From Thiomargarita sp. (lineage in GTDB: Bacteria > Pseudomonadota > Gammaproteobacteria > Beggiatoales > Beggiatoaceae): 14,593 bases of DNA. The notes beneath the pieces were generated by a model, which saw only the letters and a program-made list of their open reading frames with translations, was not told the DNA's origin and searched no databases. The stretch covers positions 10,767 to 25,359 of the forward strand of contig DYNO01000011.1 of assembly GCA_020721025.1 (NCBI GenBank), given 5' to 3'. This document shows positions 1-5,746 of this stretch, in pieces. Each line of letters starts with the position of its first letter. The first letter of the stretch is position 1. Position numbers and translations under genes: made by a program.

Positions 1-230
1 TTTGACCCATTGGCTAACTCTCAGATTAAAATCATGGATAATGCTAAATTTATCAAGATTTTCAATCAGTTATGGATTCAAAAATGCAGCAAAATTCATT
101 TGCAATTCTCTTAAAATTATTTTTGAATGACCAAAATGACAATGTGAAATTAATCATCATTGAAAATCATAGCGGACTTAGCCCACAAATGGAATATCTG
201 TTATATCCCGCACTATCAACAGAAAATTAA
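1..230 (+). other. Left-edge broken reading frames, no confident gene
   Basis: One + strand frame is open from the window edge to a stop at 112-114. A second frame, open after a stop at 45-47, carries a possible ATG at 72 and ends at 228-230 (52 codons, with the stretch VKLIIIENHSGLSP). The second peptide has a protein-like composition, and the two frames could be one gene end split by a frameshift near base 48. No family is recognised; a faint likeness to the ATP-binding part of a histidine kinase is too weak to use. No iscX-like gene, the usual partner after fdx, is found on the minus strand here. Confidence 0.2.
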
Positions 231-231
231 A

Positions 232-570
232 TCAATGGCGTTCAGAAACCATATTCAGTGTATAGCGAGGAATTTCTACGGTTAAGTCTGTTTCTGCAAC
301 GATTGCTTGACAACTCAACCGAGATTCCATTTCTAATCCCCATGCTTTATCCAACATATCATTTTCTACATCGCCTGCTTCTATTAAACTGCTCAATCCT
401 TGCCGAATAATCACATGACAAGTTGTACAGGAACAAGACTTTTCGCACGCATGGTCAATTTCAATTTCATGGGCTAATGCCGCATCTAAAATCGTGGTTC
501 CTGGCTCAACATCAATGGTTTTACCTTGTGGACAAATGGTTTCATGAGGAAGAAACGTAATTTTTGGCAT
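232..570 (-). CDS. fdx: ISC-type [2Fe-2S] ferredoxin
   Basis: This is the adrenodoxin-like ferredoxin that supplies electrons for iron-sulfur cluster assembly by the IscS/IscU machinery in the cytoplasm. The 112-residue product is almost exactly the E. coli Fdx length. The cluster ligands fit C42, C48, C51 and C87 (HACEKSCSCTTC, then RLSCQ), and C46 is the conserved non-ligand cysteine. The conserved segments MLDKAWGLE and VEIPRYTLN are present. The ATG at 570 has AGGA about ten bases upstream, which supports this start. It is usually the last-but-one gene of iscRSUA-hscBA-fdx-iscX. Here the upstream neighbour is a phosphatase gene 200 bases away, so fdx stands apart from hscA. Seen: motifs and length. 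Inferred: role in cluster assembly. Confidence 0.95.
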   Translation of the reverse strand: MPKITFLPHETICPQGKTIDVEPGTTILDAALAHEIEIDHACEKSCSCTTCHVIIRQGLSSLIEAGDVENDMLDKAWGLEMESRLSCQAIVAETDLTVEIPRYTLNMVSERH

Positions 571-772
571 AATAATCCTGTATTTTAAGATAAAAAAAGG
601 AATTTGTTGTTGTCAGAAAATCTCATCAAAACGCTAATTCAATGAGTTGAGGAGTTATGCAGTTGAAACATTATTTAAAAATGATAAAATACTAACTTTT
701 TGAATCAATTGAAAAAGAGGTTTAAACTGCGTAATTCCTAAAAGTGCTTTCGCAATCCGTTTTCAAGGAACG

Positions 773-1264
773 CTATAAATATTGCTGAAATTCGCTCAAC
801 CAGTGAACTTGTTCTTCAGTATCAGGAACTTGAAGTCCACGCGCTTGAGATATCATCATGTACGCTTGTTTAGGTGAAATTCCAGAACAGACTAAAATAC
901 AAGCGGCTATTAAGCTAGAACGACCAATTCCCGCTCGACAGTGAATAGCTACTCGATGTTTTTGCTGAATTTGAGTCAACAACATCTTGCTGAATTGGAG
1001 CGTTGCGATGTAAGAATTTGGAATTGCTCTATCGGAAATTGGGAAAGAGATAAACTCGATATCGTTTTGTTGACAAAATTCAGCTTCTTTTCTCAATCCA
1101 ATTTCTGCAATCTCTTCCTCAGTCAGTAAAGAGACTAAAATATCAACACCTTCTTGACGTAGCTCGTAAATTTCATCGGCTAACCAATCATTTGCACGCG
1201 GTTTCGGCATGATGGCTAAATGATTATCAGAAAAATTCTTGAGCCAATAAATTTCAGGTGACAT
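773..1264 (-). CDS. Dual-specificity / protein-tyrosine-type phosphatase
   Basis: The protein (163 residues from the preferred ATG) has the cysteine-phosphatase signature HCRAGIGRS: the nucleophile Cys and the phosphate-binding Arg lie six residues apart (C109 and R115 from this ATG). The SDRAIP segment about 30 residues upstream offers Asp78 as likely general acid. The fold should be a compact DSP/PTP domain filling the whole protein; no signal peptide or membrane segment is seen. It would hydrolyse phospho-tyrosine/serine or another phospho-monoester; the substrate cannot be read from the sequence. A TTG at 1282 would add six residues (MGREKF), but the ATG at 1264 has GAG eight bases upstream and is preferred. 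It lies 30 bases downstream of rnfH on the same strand and may be cotranscribed with ratA-rnfH. Confidence 0.85.
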   Translation of the reverse strand: MSPEIYWLKNFSDNHLAIMPKPRANDWLADEIYELRQEGVDILVSLLTEEEIAEIGLRKEAEFCQQNDIEFISFPISDRAIPNSYIATLQFSKMLLTQIQQKHRVAIHCRAGIGRSSLIAACILVCSGISPKQAYMMISQARGLQVPDTEEQVHWLSEFQQYL

Positions 1265-1294
1265 AAATTTTTCTCGACCCAATTTTGTTCACAA

Positions 1295-1609
1295 CTACAC
1301 TGCTGTCCCTTTCTTCATGGTTTTTCCTTCTGCGGCTAAACGCTTCCGAACTTCTTTTGGATCAGCAAGTAACACCCGATAAATTTCCACCCGGTCTTTT
1401 TCACGCAAAATAGTATCCAAACTGCACATTTTGCTAAAAATCCCAACTTTATTTTTACCCAAATTAATTTCAGGAAAATGCGTCATTATTCCTGATAATT
1501 CAATCGCTTGTTGTATCGTAGTGCCCTCCAGCACATCCAGAGGAATCATCAATTGGGTTTCTGGGGTCGCGTAAGCAACTTCAACGTGGATAAGATTTTG
1601 ATTTTCCAT
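1295..1609 (-). CDS. rnfH: RnfH family ubiquitin-fold protein
   Basis: A small (104-residue) beta-grasp protein of the RnfH family, the usual partner of RatA. Matching landmarks are HVEVAYATPE near the N-terminus, NLGKNKVGIFSK in the middle and DRVEIYRVLLADPKEVRKRLAAE at the end, all in E. coli RnfH order. The ATG at 1609 gives eight residues before VEVAYA, as in E. coli. Nearby in-frame ATGs at 1618 and upstream would only add residues read from the end of ratA. It overlaps the 3' end of ratA by 29 bases, so translation is probably coupled. The family's biochemical role is not settled (RnfH was named from association with rnf genes). A lysine-rich tail of about ten residues extends past the conserved part. 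Confidence 0.9.
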   Translation of the reverse strand: MENQNLIHVEVAYATPETQLMIPLDVLEGTTIQQAIELSGIMTHFPEINLGKNKVGIFSKMCSLDTILREKDRVEIYRVLLADPKEVRKRLAAEGKTMKKGTAV

Positions 1610-2033
1610 ATAATTCATTCGCTCGTTTGACAAAGGCATTAACCAAAGAATTGACAATTCTACTAAATACTGGACCTAAAGTCATTTTAAGTAATTTATT
1701 CGTAATTTCAAACTGCATATCAAACGAAATTTTACATCCATCATCTCCTAACGGTTGAAATTTCCAAAATCCGTGCAGATGGCTAAAGGGACCTTCTAAT
1801 AAACGCATTTCGATGGAATCATTTGGTTTTAACACATTGTTTGTTGTGAACGATTTTTCTAATCCTGAGATACCCATTGCAATACTCGCAACAATATCTG
1901 TCCCATTTCTAGAGAGAATGTTTGCGGATTTACACCAAGGCAAAAACTGTGGATAAGTCTCAATATCATTCACTAAAACATACATTTGTTCCGCAGAATA
2001 AGGCACGATTGCCGTTTTATGAATTTTTGTCAC
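1581..2033 (-). CDS. ratA: RatA, START/Coq10-like protein
   Basis: A 150-residue START-domain (Coq10/RatA, polyketide-cyclase-like) protein. The N-terminus MTKIHKTAIVPYSAEQMY and the conserved YPQFLPWC, EGPF, FWKFQPL and FEITNKLL stretches line up with E. coli RatA (YfjG) over the full length. RatA has been described as binding the 50S ribosomal subunit and blocking subunit joining; the related Coq10 binds ubiquinone, so either activity is possible. Translation starts at GTG 2033, giving the same N-terminal length as E. coli; no ATG is available in frame. It heads a leftward set with rnfH. In many gammaproteobacteria smpB lies divergently beside it and bamE follows rnfH; neither is found here. 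The C-terminal KSKSYPR lies within the rnfH overlap. Confidence 0.93.
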   Translation of the reverse strand: MTKIHKTAIVPYSAEQMYVLVNDIETYPQFLPWCKSANILSRNGTDIVASIAMGISGLEKSFTTNNVLKPNDSIEMRLLEGPFSHLHGFWKFQPLGDDGCKISFDMQFEITNKLLKMTLGPVFSRIVNSLVNAFVKRANELYGKSKSYPR

Positions 2034-2099
2034 GCCCGTACACCAAAATTGATATTGATTTTAAAAAGATTCATCTGACACCCAAACAAGTGGCGGATG

Positions 2100-2231
2100 T
2101 TATTCAATGAAATGTTTGAGATTAATTATTTTGTCATTATAACCTGTCGTTGTAACAATTTGGGTATTGAGAACACTGTCATGCTCAATTTGAAAATAAT
2201 ATTGTAAATATTCAATCACTTGACAAAACAT
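2100..2231 (-). CDS. Possible 43-residue small protein (unrecognised)
   Basis: A minus-strand ATG at 2231 opens a 43-codon frame that stops at 2100-2102, 66 bases before ratA and on the same strand. The peptide is mixed in composition (starts MFCQVIEYLQYYFQIE) with no motif I recognise. The frame stays open for 18 codons upstream of the ATG without another good start, so this may be a decayed gene end rather than a real small gene. It overlaps a candidate promoter, which argues against it. No clear Shine-Dalgarno sequence is seen. Confidence 0.18.
   Translation of the reverse strand: MFCQVIEYLQYYFQIEHDSVLNTQIVTTTGYNDKIINLKHFIE
2136..2226 (-). promoter_or_regulatory. Candidate promoters upstream of ratA
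   Basis: On the minus strand TTGTCA (2226-2221) and AATATT (2203-2198) are 17 bases apart, a fair sigma-70 match. A perfect TATAAT (2141-2136) lies further downstream but has no good -35. Either could drive ratA-rnfH. This is pattern matching only. Confidence 0.3.
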
Positions 2232-2338
2232 TATATTTTGAGCAGATTGCTTAATTAATGGGGTCTCAACGAATTGGAGTTTTCAACAAAAAATTAAAAA
2301 TCGTTTGAATTTGTGATGCGAATCTGATCTCGCTACTG

Positions 2339-2363
2339 TTATTATTCTTATTTAATATTTTTA
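2339..2363. other. AT-rich candidate DNA-unwinding element
   Basis: Twenty-four of 25 bases are A or T (single C at 2347), just after GATCTC at 2326-2331, which resembles the start of the E. coli 13-mers. It ends 21 bases before the first reverse DnaA box, the position where duplex opening would be expected. A second T-rich run (2394-2412) lies on the other side of that box. Confidence 0.45.
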
Positions 2364-2384
2364 GTGATAGTGCGCGAACAAACC

Positions 2385-2393
2385 TGTGGATAA
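2385..2393 (-). promoter_or_regulatory. DnaA box, R1-like
   Basis: TGTGGATAA is the exact reverse of the strong consensus TTATCCACA. Its context CCTGTGGATAAC is the same as I recall around box R1 of E. coli oriC. It stands next to the AT tract, as R1 does. A related near-box, AGTGGATAA (one mismatch), lies in the same orientation at 2440-2448. Confidence 0.8.
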
Positions 2394-2411
2394 CTTTTTT
2401 ATTTTATTATT

Positions 2412-2424
2412 TCTCAATGAGTTA
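2412..2424 (+). promoter_or_regulatory. IHF-like site
   Basis: The 13 bases TCTCAATGAGTTA match the IHF consensus WATCAANNNNTTR at eight of nine fixed positions (C instead of A at the second). It begins 18 bases after the R1-like box, which is also my recollection of the R1-to-IHF distance in E. coli oriC. IHF would bend the DNA between the two DnaA arms. The position is more convincing than the sequence alone. Confidence 0.4.
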
Positions 2425-2497
2425 GCGCGGAAAATTGCGAGTGGATAACCGGTGCAAAACTGGCTTATTAACCGAGAACCGCGTGAGCGAATTTGAG

Positions 2498-2551
2498 TTA
2501 TTCACAACTTGTTCACAACTTATCCACAGGTTATCCACAAAGTTATCCACA
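2498..2551 (+). promoter_or_regulatory. Tandem array of five DnaA boxes
   Basis: Box starts are 2498 (TTATTCACA), 2509 (TTGTTCACA, one mismatch), 2520, 2531 and 2543 (each TTATCCACA). Spacing is 11, 11, 11 and 12 bases, about one helical turn, leaving two or three bases between 9-mers. All face the same way, opposite to the R1-like box. This phased head-to-tail packing is what the right-half DnaA oligomer of E. coli oriC uses, but here the boxes are mostly perfect high-affinity sites. Confidence 0.88.
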
Positions 2552-2703
2552 GCCACAACAAACATGGAAAATACTGAGATATACCGAATAATATTTTTTA
2601 TTTCAATGAATTGATGTGATGATCAGTGAAAAAAGCCGAGATGCGCGAATGTTCACTCTCTACGCGCTAAAACTGTTACAATTAATATCAATGTGGTTTA
2701 GGT

Positions 2704-2734
2704 CAGTAAGCAACTGCTTATCAGGTGGTTACTG
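2704..2734. repeat. Palindromes in the leader of the GGDEF gene
   Basis: TAAGCA-AC-TGCTTA (2707-2720) is a perfect inverted repeat. It is nested against a second pair, CAGTAA (2704-2709) and TTACTG (2729-2734). It lies 31-61 bases upstream of the ATG at 2765 and could be an operator or an RNA hairpin; no U-tract follows, so it is not a terminator. Confidence 0.35.
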
Positions 2735-2764
2735 GAACGGCTTCCTTCTCTATGAGCTAACTTT

Positions 2765-3643
2765 ATGAATAAACAGCTAAAATTATACACCGTTCTCTCT
2801 AATATTCCATTATTACAATCTAGCTATTCTCTTAAAATATTGAGTGTTGTGTCAATTACGCTTCTATTTCCCTTGTTGACATTAATTGGATATTTGATTA
2901 TTACGGATGGTTGGCAAAATCATTGGTCAGTTTTTTTGATTATTTTGTTCGCAACGCTACCAAGTGGGGCAGCAACGTTATATTTATTAACATTGCTACT
3001 TTATCCGATTGATTTAACAATGCAAACCTTGCATGACTATATCAATCATGGTCGGCTTACAAAATTACCCAGTCACTACCATGATTCTGTTGGGCAATTG
3101 ATGATGAATGTGCAGTATGCCATTGATAAAATTGATTTACTAACTCGGGTTCAAGACGAAGATTGTAGTGCCGATCCCGTGACTGGTGTTCTCAATCGTC
3201 GAGCAGGAGAGGAGCGTTTGCGGCAGGAGTTGGCACGCGCGCGGCGTGAAGGCAATTCTGTTCTCGTGGTGATTTTAAATGTTGACAAATTTCAAGCAAT
3301 TAATCAGCAATTTGGGCGACGCATGGGCGATGTTTGCTTAACCAACGTGGTCGATATCACGTCAAAAAGTATTCGTGAGGGAGATTGGATAGCGCGTTGG
3401 AATAGCGATAAGTTCTTGATTACAATGTGGAATTTTCAACATGACAACCCTCAGACAGTGCTGAAACGGATTCAACAAAACTTGTTGGAAACACCGATGA
3501 ATGAGTTATTGCAAATCAATATTTCAATCGGGGCAAGTGAGGTGACTTTGGAAGCAAACTTTGACATGGTATTGTTGAAAATTGAGCGAATTTCGCAAGA
3601 AATCAAAAGATTAGATAAGGGAGAAATTTTGATTTTGCCGTAA
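2765..3643 (+). CDS. Membrane HAMP-GGDEF protein, degenerate active site
   Basis: Order of domains (292 residues): two hydrophobic helices (about 25-47 and 55-80) separated by a short loop, a HAMP-like linker (79-127), and a GGDEF domain (about 135-290) opening with ADPVTGVLNRRAG. The GGDEF signature is changed to N212-S-D-K-F216 (RWNSDKF instead of RxGGDEF). The first metal-binding Asp of the DxDxF motif is Asn172 (NVDKFQAIN). With both key elements changed it is unlikely to make cyclic-di-GMP, and it may act as a receptor or scaffold. There is no EAL domain and no periplasmic sensor domain of any size. The ATG at 2765 has GAG eight bases upstream. It is the first rightward gene after the DnaA-box region. 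Confidence 0.85.
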   Translation: MNKQLKLYTVLSNIPLLQSSYSLKILSVVSITLLFPLLTLIGYLIITDGWQNHWSVFLIILFATLPSGAATLYLLTLLLYPIDLTMQTLHDYINHGRLTKLPSHYHDSVGQLMMNVQYAIDKIDLLTRVQDEDCSADPVTGVLNRRAGEERLRQELARARREGNSVLVVILNVDKFQAINQQFGRRMGDVCLTNVVDITSKSIREGDWIARWNSDKFLITMWNFQHDNPQTVLKRIQQNLLETPMNELLQINISIGASEVTLEANFDMVLLKIERISQEIKRLDKGEILILP

Positions 3644-3765
3644 TCATTGCTCAATGTTTAATGCGATATCACGTTCATTTTGACGATGACATATCGAAAT
3701 CTTTGACCAGAATGACTTCAGTCCCAATCACAACTTCAATATTTTCTACTCAAAGAGCACCCATC

Positions 3766-4188
3766 ATGCGTTATTTAATCTTTATCATGGGTTTATTCAC
3801 TTTAACAGCTTGTTCTTCCGGAAGTAAACTACCTACTCCGCCAAATACGGTAGCGACATCATCAGAATCTACTCCCGATCCGCATCACGCTAAAATTGAA
3901 GCGATTGAGGTGATCCGGGGCGGAAGTTATCCTTTGCAATACAGTGCTGCGGTGATCCTTAATTTCAGCGGGCAATGTAAACAAGTTAGTGAAATTACGC
4001 AAGATTTTGAAGATGCAACGTTTAAAATCGACATTATCACGGAAGAACAAACCGCTTGTCAGCCCCCCTTGGGATTGATGGAGCAAATTATTCCGCTAGA
4101 CATGCTGAATTTGCCCGCGGGAGTTTATCACATCGTGGTCAATGGGGTGAATAAAAGTTTTGAATTACCAACAGATAATAAATTGTAG
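3766..4188 (+). CDS. Small lipoprotein, unknown function
   Basis: The 141-residue product starts MRYLIFIMGLFTLTAC, a lipoprotein signal peptide with lipobox LTAC and lipidated Cys16, followed by a Ser/Pro/Thr-rich linker (about 17-41). The folded part (about 45-141) has two further Cys residues (GQC and TAC) that could pair. It ends GVYHIVVNGVNKSFELP, resembling a widespread secreted beta-sandwich ending GTYTVxVNGVxATF whose function is not known to me. An ATG at 3661 would add 35 residues ahead of the signal peptide, so the ATG at 3766, with AGAG about ten bases upstream, is preferred. It would sit in the inner or outer membrane facing the periplasm. No partner is implied by the flanking genes. 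Confidence 0.8.
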   Translation: MRYLIFIMGLFTLTACSSGSKLPTPPNTVATSSESTPDPHHAKIEAIEVIRGGSYPLQYSAAVILNFSGQCKQVSEITQDFEDATFKIDIITEEQTACQPPLGLMEQIIPLDMLNLPAGVYHIVVNGVNKSFELPTDNKL

Positions 4189-4289
4189 GAATATGATGGC
4201 TTAATAGTGATATTTTTAATCCATTGATTTGATTCATGATGACGCATTAAACTGAAATATTATCTAAAAAATCGTTATTTGGAATTCTC

Positions 4290-5489
4290 ATGCACCCAGA
4301 GTTAGCCCGACTTCAACCTTATCCGTTTGAAAAATTGACTAAATTACGCGCCGGCTGTACTCCTCCCGCAGAAATGTCCGCGATTAACCTTTCTATTGGC
4401 GAACCACAACACCCCACGCCCGCCTTGATTATTGACGCATTAACGCAGGCAGCAACAACGGGTTTGCGCAAATATCCGACGACACAAGGGGCTGAAACTC
4501 TGCGTGAGGCAATGGCTCAATGGTTGATGCGGCGGTTTCATCTGGCTCATCTTGACCCAAATCAACAGGTTTTGCCAGTCAATGGCACGCGTGAAGCCTT
4601 ATTTTCGTTCGCGCAATGTGTGGTTGATCGTCATCAATCGCATCCGTTGGTGGTCATGCCCAACCCGTTTTATCAAATTTATGAAGGGGCTGCATTATTG
4701 GCGGGGGCGCAACCGTATTATTTAAATTGCGTGGAATCGCATGATTTTCAACCTGATTTTGCCCACGTTCCGCCCGAAGTTTGGCAAGATTGCCAATTGC
4801 TCTATCTTTGTTCGCCCAATAATCCCAGCGGTACATTATTTGATTTGGCAACATTGCACTATCTGATTGAATTAGCGGATAAATATGATTTTATCATTGC
4901 CGCGGATGAATGTTATTCGGAGCTTTATTTTGATGAAACTCAGCCCCCCGTGGGATTATTGCAAGCCTGTCAACAGATGGGACGTGAGGATTTCAAGCGT
5001 TGCGTGGTTTTCCATAGTTTATCTAAGCGTTCTAATGCGCCGGGTTTGCGCTCAGGTTTTGTGGCGGGAGATGCGGAAATTTTGCGCCATTTTTTATTAT
5101 ATCGAACCTATCATGGTTGTGCGATGTCGCCGGCGGTACAAGCTGCCAGTGAGGTGGCGTGGCAAGATGAAACACATGTGCAAACTAACCGTTTGTTATA
5201 TCGAGAAAAATTTGCCGCAGCGTTGGACATTTTGTCGCCGGTGCTCGCTGTGACGCGTCCGCCTGCGAGTTTTTATTTATGGGTAGCTACCCCGATCAGC
5301 GATACAGAATTCACGAAGCAATTGTATTTACAAAAAAATGTCGCGGTGTTGCCGGGAAGTTATTTATCTCGCGTGGCGGATGGCATCAATCCGGGTGAAA
5401 ATCGTGTTCGTATTGCGTTAGTCGCGACATTGCAAGAATGTGTGGAAGCTGCTCAACGAATTCAATCGGTTGTCACGTCAATGGCTTGA
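4290..5489 (+). CDS. dapC: Succinyldiaminopimelate transaminase
   Basis: A fold-type I PLP aminotransferase (399 residues) of the proteobacterial DapC type. It converts N-succinyl-2-amino-6-ketopimelate plus glutamate to N-succinyl-LL-diaminopimelate in lysine and peptidoglycan synthesis. The N-terminus MHPELARLQPYPFEKL and ISIGEP-like LSIGEPQHPTPA are typical of the family. Also visible are NGTREALF (cofactor phosphate region), CSPNNPSG, AADECYSELYF (Asp to the pyridine nitrogen), the Schiff-base Lys246 in SLSKRSN, and the substrate-carboxylate Arg in ENRVRIALV. GGA lies about nine bases upstream of the ATG. dapD and dapE, common neighbours, are not in the window. The gene stands alone between a lipoprotein gene and a pseudopilin gene. 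Confidence 0.93.
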   Translation: MHPELARLQPYPFEKLTKLRAGCTPPAEMSAINLSIGEPQHPTPALIIDALTQAATTGLRKYPTTQGAETLREAMAQWLMRRFHLAHLDPNQQVLPVNGTREALFSFAQCVVDRHQSHPLVVMPNPFYQIYEGAALLAGAQPYYLNCVESHDFQPDFAHVPPEVWQDCQLLYLCSPNNPSGTLFDLATLHYLIELADKYDFIIAADECYSELYFDETQPPVGLLQACQQMGREDFKRCVVFHSLSKRSNAPGLRSGFVAGDAEILRHFLLYRTYHGCAMSPAVQAASEVAWQDETHVQTNRLLYREKFAAALDILSPVLAVTRPPASFYLWVATPISDTEFTKQLYLQKNVAVLPGSYLSRVADGINPGENRVRIALVATLQECVEAAQRIQSVVTSMA

Positions 5490-5506
5490 TGAAAATATTC
5501 CGTCGG

Positions 5507-5521
5507 TTGAAACAGTTTCAA
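5507..5521. repeat. 15-base palindrome after dapC
   Basis: TTGAAAC-A-GTTTCAA is a perfect inverted repeat with a one-base centre, 17 bases after the dapC stop. There is no T-run after it, so a terminator is unlikely; a protein-binding site is possible. Confidence 0.35.
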
Positions 5522-5545
5522 ACAAAATTTCGCCAATCATGTCAT

Positions 5546-5587
5546 GATAAGAAATGATTTCAGCTAAAACAAAGAGATTTTCTTATC
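5546..5587 (+). terminator. Weak stem-loop between dapC and gspG
   Basis: GATAAGAAA (5546-5554) pairs with TTTCTTATC (5579-5587) around a 24-base loop. The stem is AT-rich and no T-run follows, so this is at best a poor terminator for dapC. Confidence 0.2.
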
Positions 5588-5610
5588 TCCATGTGCAGGT
5601 GTCACAATTA

Positions 5611-5637
5611 ATTCTGAGAATTCTGAGAATTCTGATG
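5611..5637. repeat. Three tandem 9-base repeats upstream of the gspG promoter
   Basis: ATTCTGAGA, ATTCTGAGA and ATTCTGATG follow one another directly and end 22 bases before the -35 element. The unit is not quite a helical turn long. It may be a slippage product or a repeated activator site. Confidence 0.5.
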
Positions 5638-5659
5638 CAGACAATCAATTGCATGAAAT

Positions 5660-5687
5660 TTGACATGTTGATATGGATTGATAAAAT
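5660..5687 (+). promoter_or_regulatory. Strong sigma-70 promoter for gspG
   Basis: TTGACA (5660-5665, perfect) and TAAAAT (5682-5687, five of six) are separated by 16 bases. Transcription would start near 5694, leaving a leader of about 50 bases before the gspG ATG. This is the best promoter match noticed in the window. Confidence 0.65.
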
Positions 5688-5746
5688 AATCAAATAAAAT
5701 TCTCAATCAAGTATTTTGCCACCTTTTCACACGAGTTTAATTCATA

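Larger units (their letters stand above)
2326..2551. other. oriC: oriC-like DnaA-box region (candidate replication origin)
   Basis: This stretch has the layout of an E. coli-type origin. It contains an AT tract (2339-2363), a reverse perfect DnaA box (2385-2393), an IHF-like site (2412-2424), a reverse near-box (2440-2448) and five forward boxes from 2498 to 2551. Left-half boxes face one way and right-half boxes the other, as in E. coli. No protein gene fits here. Genes to the left run left and the next nine to the right run right. GATC is not enriched (only 2326 and, outside, 2621), so there is no sign of SeqA/Dam control. Usual origin neighbours (dnaA, mnmG, mioC, rpmH) are absent from the window. 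A DnaA-titration site such as datA is the main alternative. Confidence 0.62.

Noticed and set aside
941..1129. 62-codon + strand frame inside the phosphatase gene
   Set aside because: Antisense to a well-supported gene with an intact catalytic signature; no ribosome-binding site or recognisable motif.
1922..2110. 62-codon + strand frame across the ratA start, ending LTPKQVADVIQ
   Set aside because: Most of it is antisense to conserved ratA codons. The last 24 codons look protein-like but have no start of their own and no family I recognise.
3664..3698. CGATAT...ATATCG inverted repeat after the GGDEF gene as a terminator
   Set aside because: Arms are only six bases, the loop is long and no T-run follows.
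3661..3765. 35-residue extension ahead of the lipoprotein signal peptide
   Set aside because: It would bury the signal sequence; the ATG at 3766 gives a normal lipoprotein start.
4885..5253. 122-codon frame inside dapC
   Set aside because: Off-frame shadow of dapC; the dapC frame holds the PLP lysine and all family motifs.
5535..5548. ATCAT-GTC-ATGAT small palindrome
   Set aside because: Five-base arms in AT-rich DNA are expected by chance.
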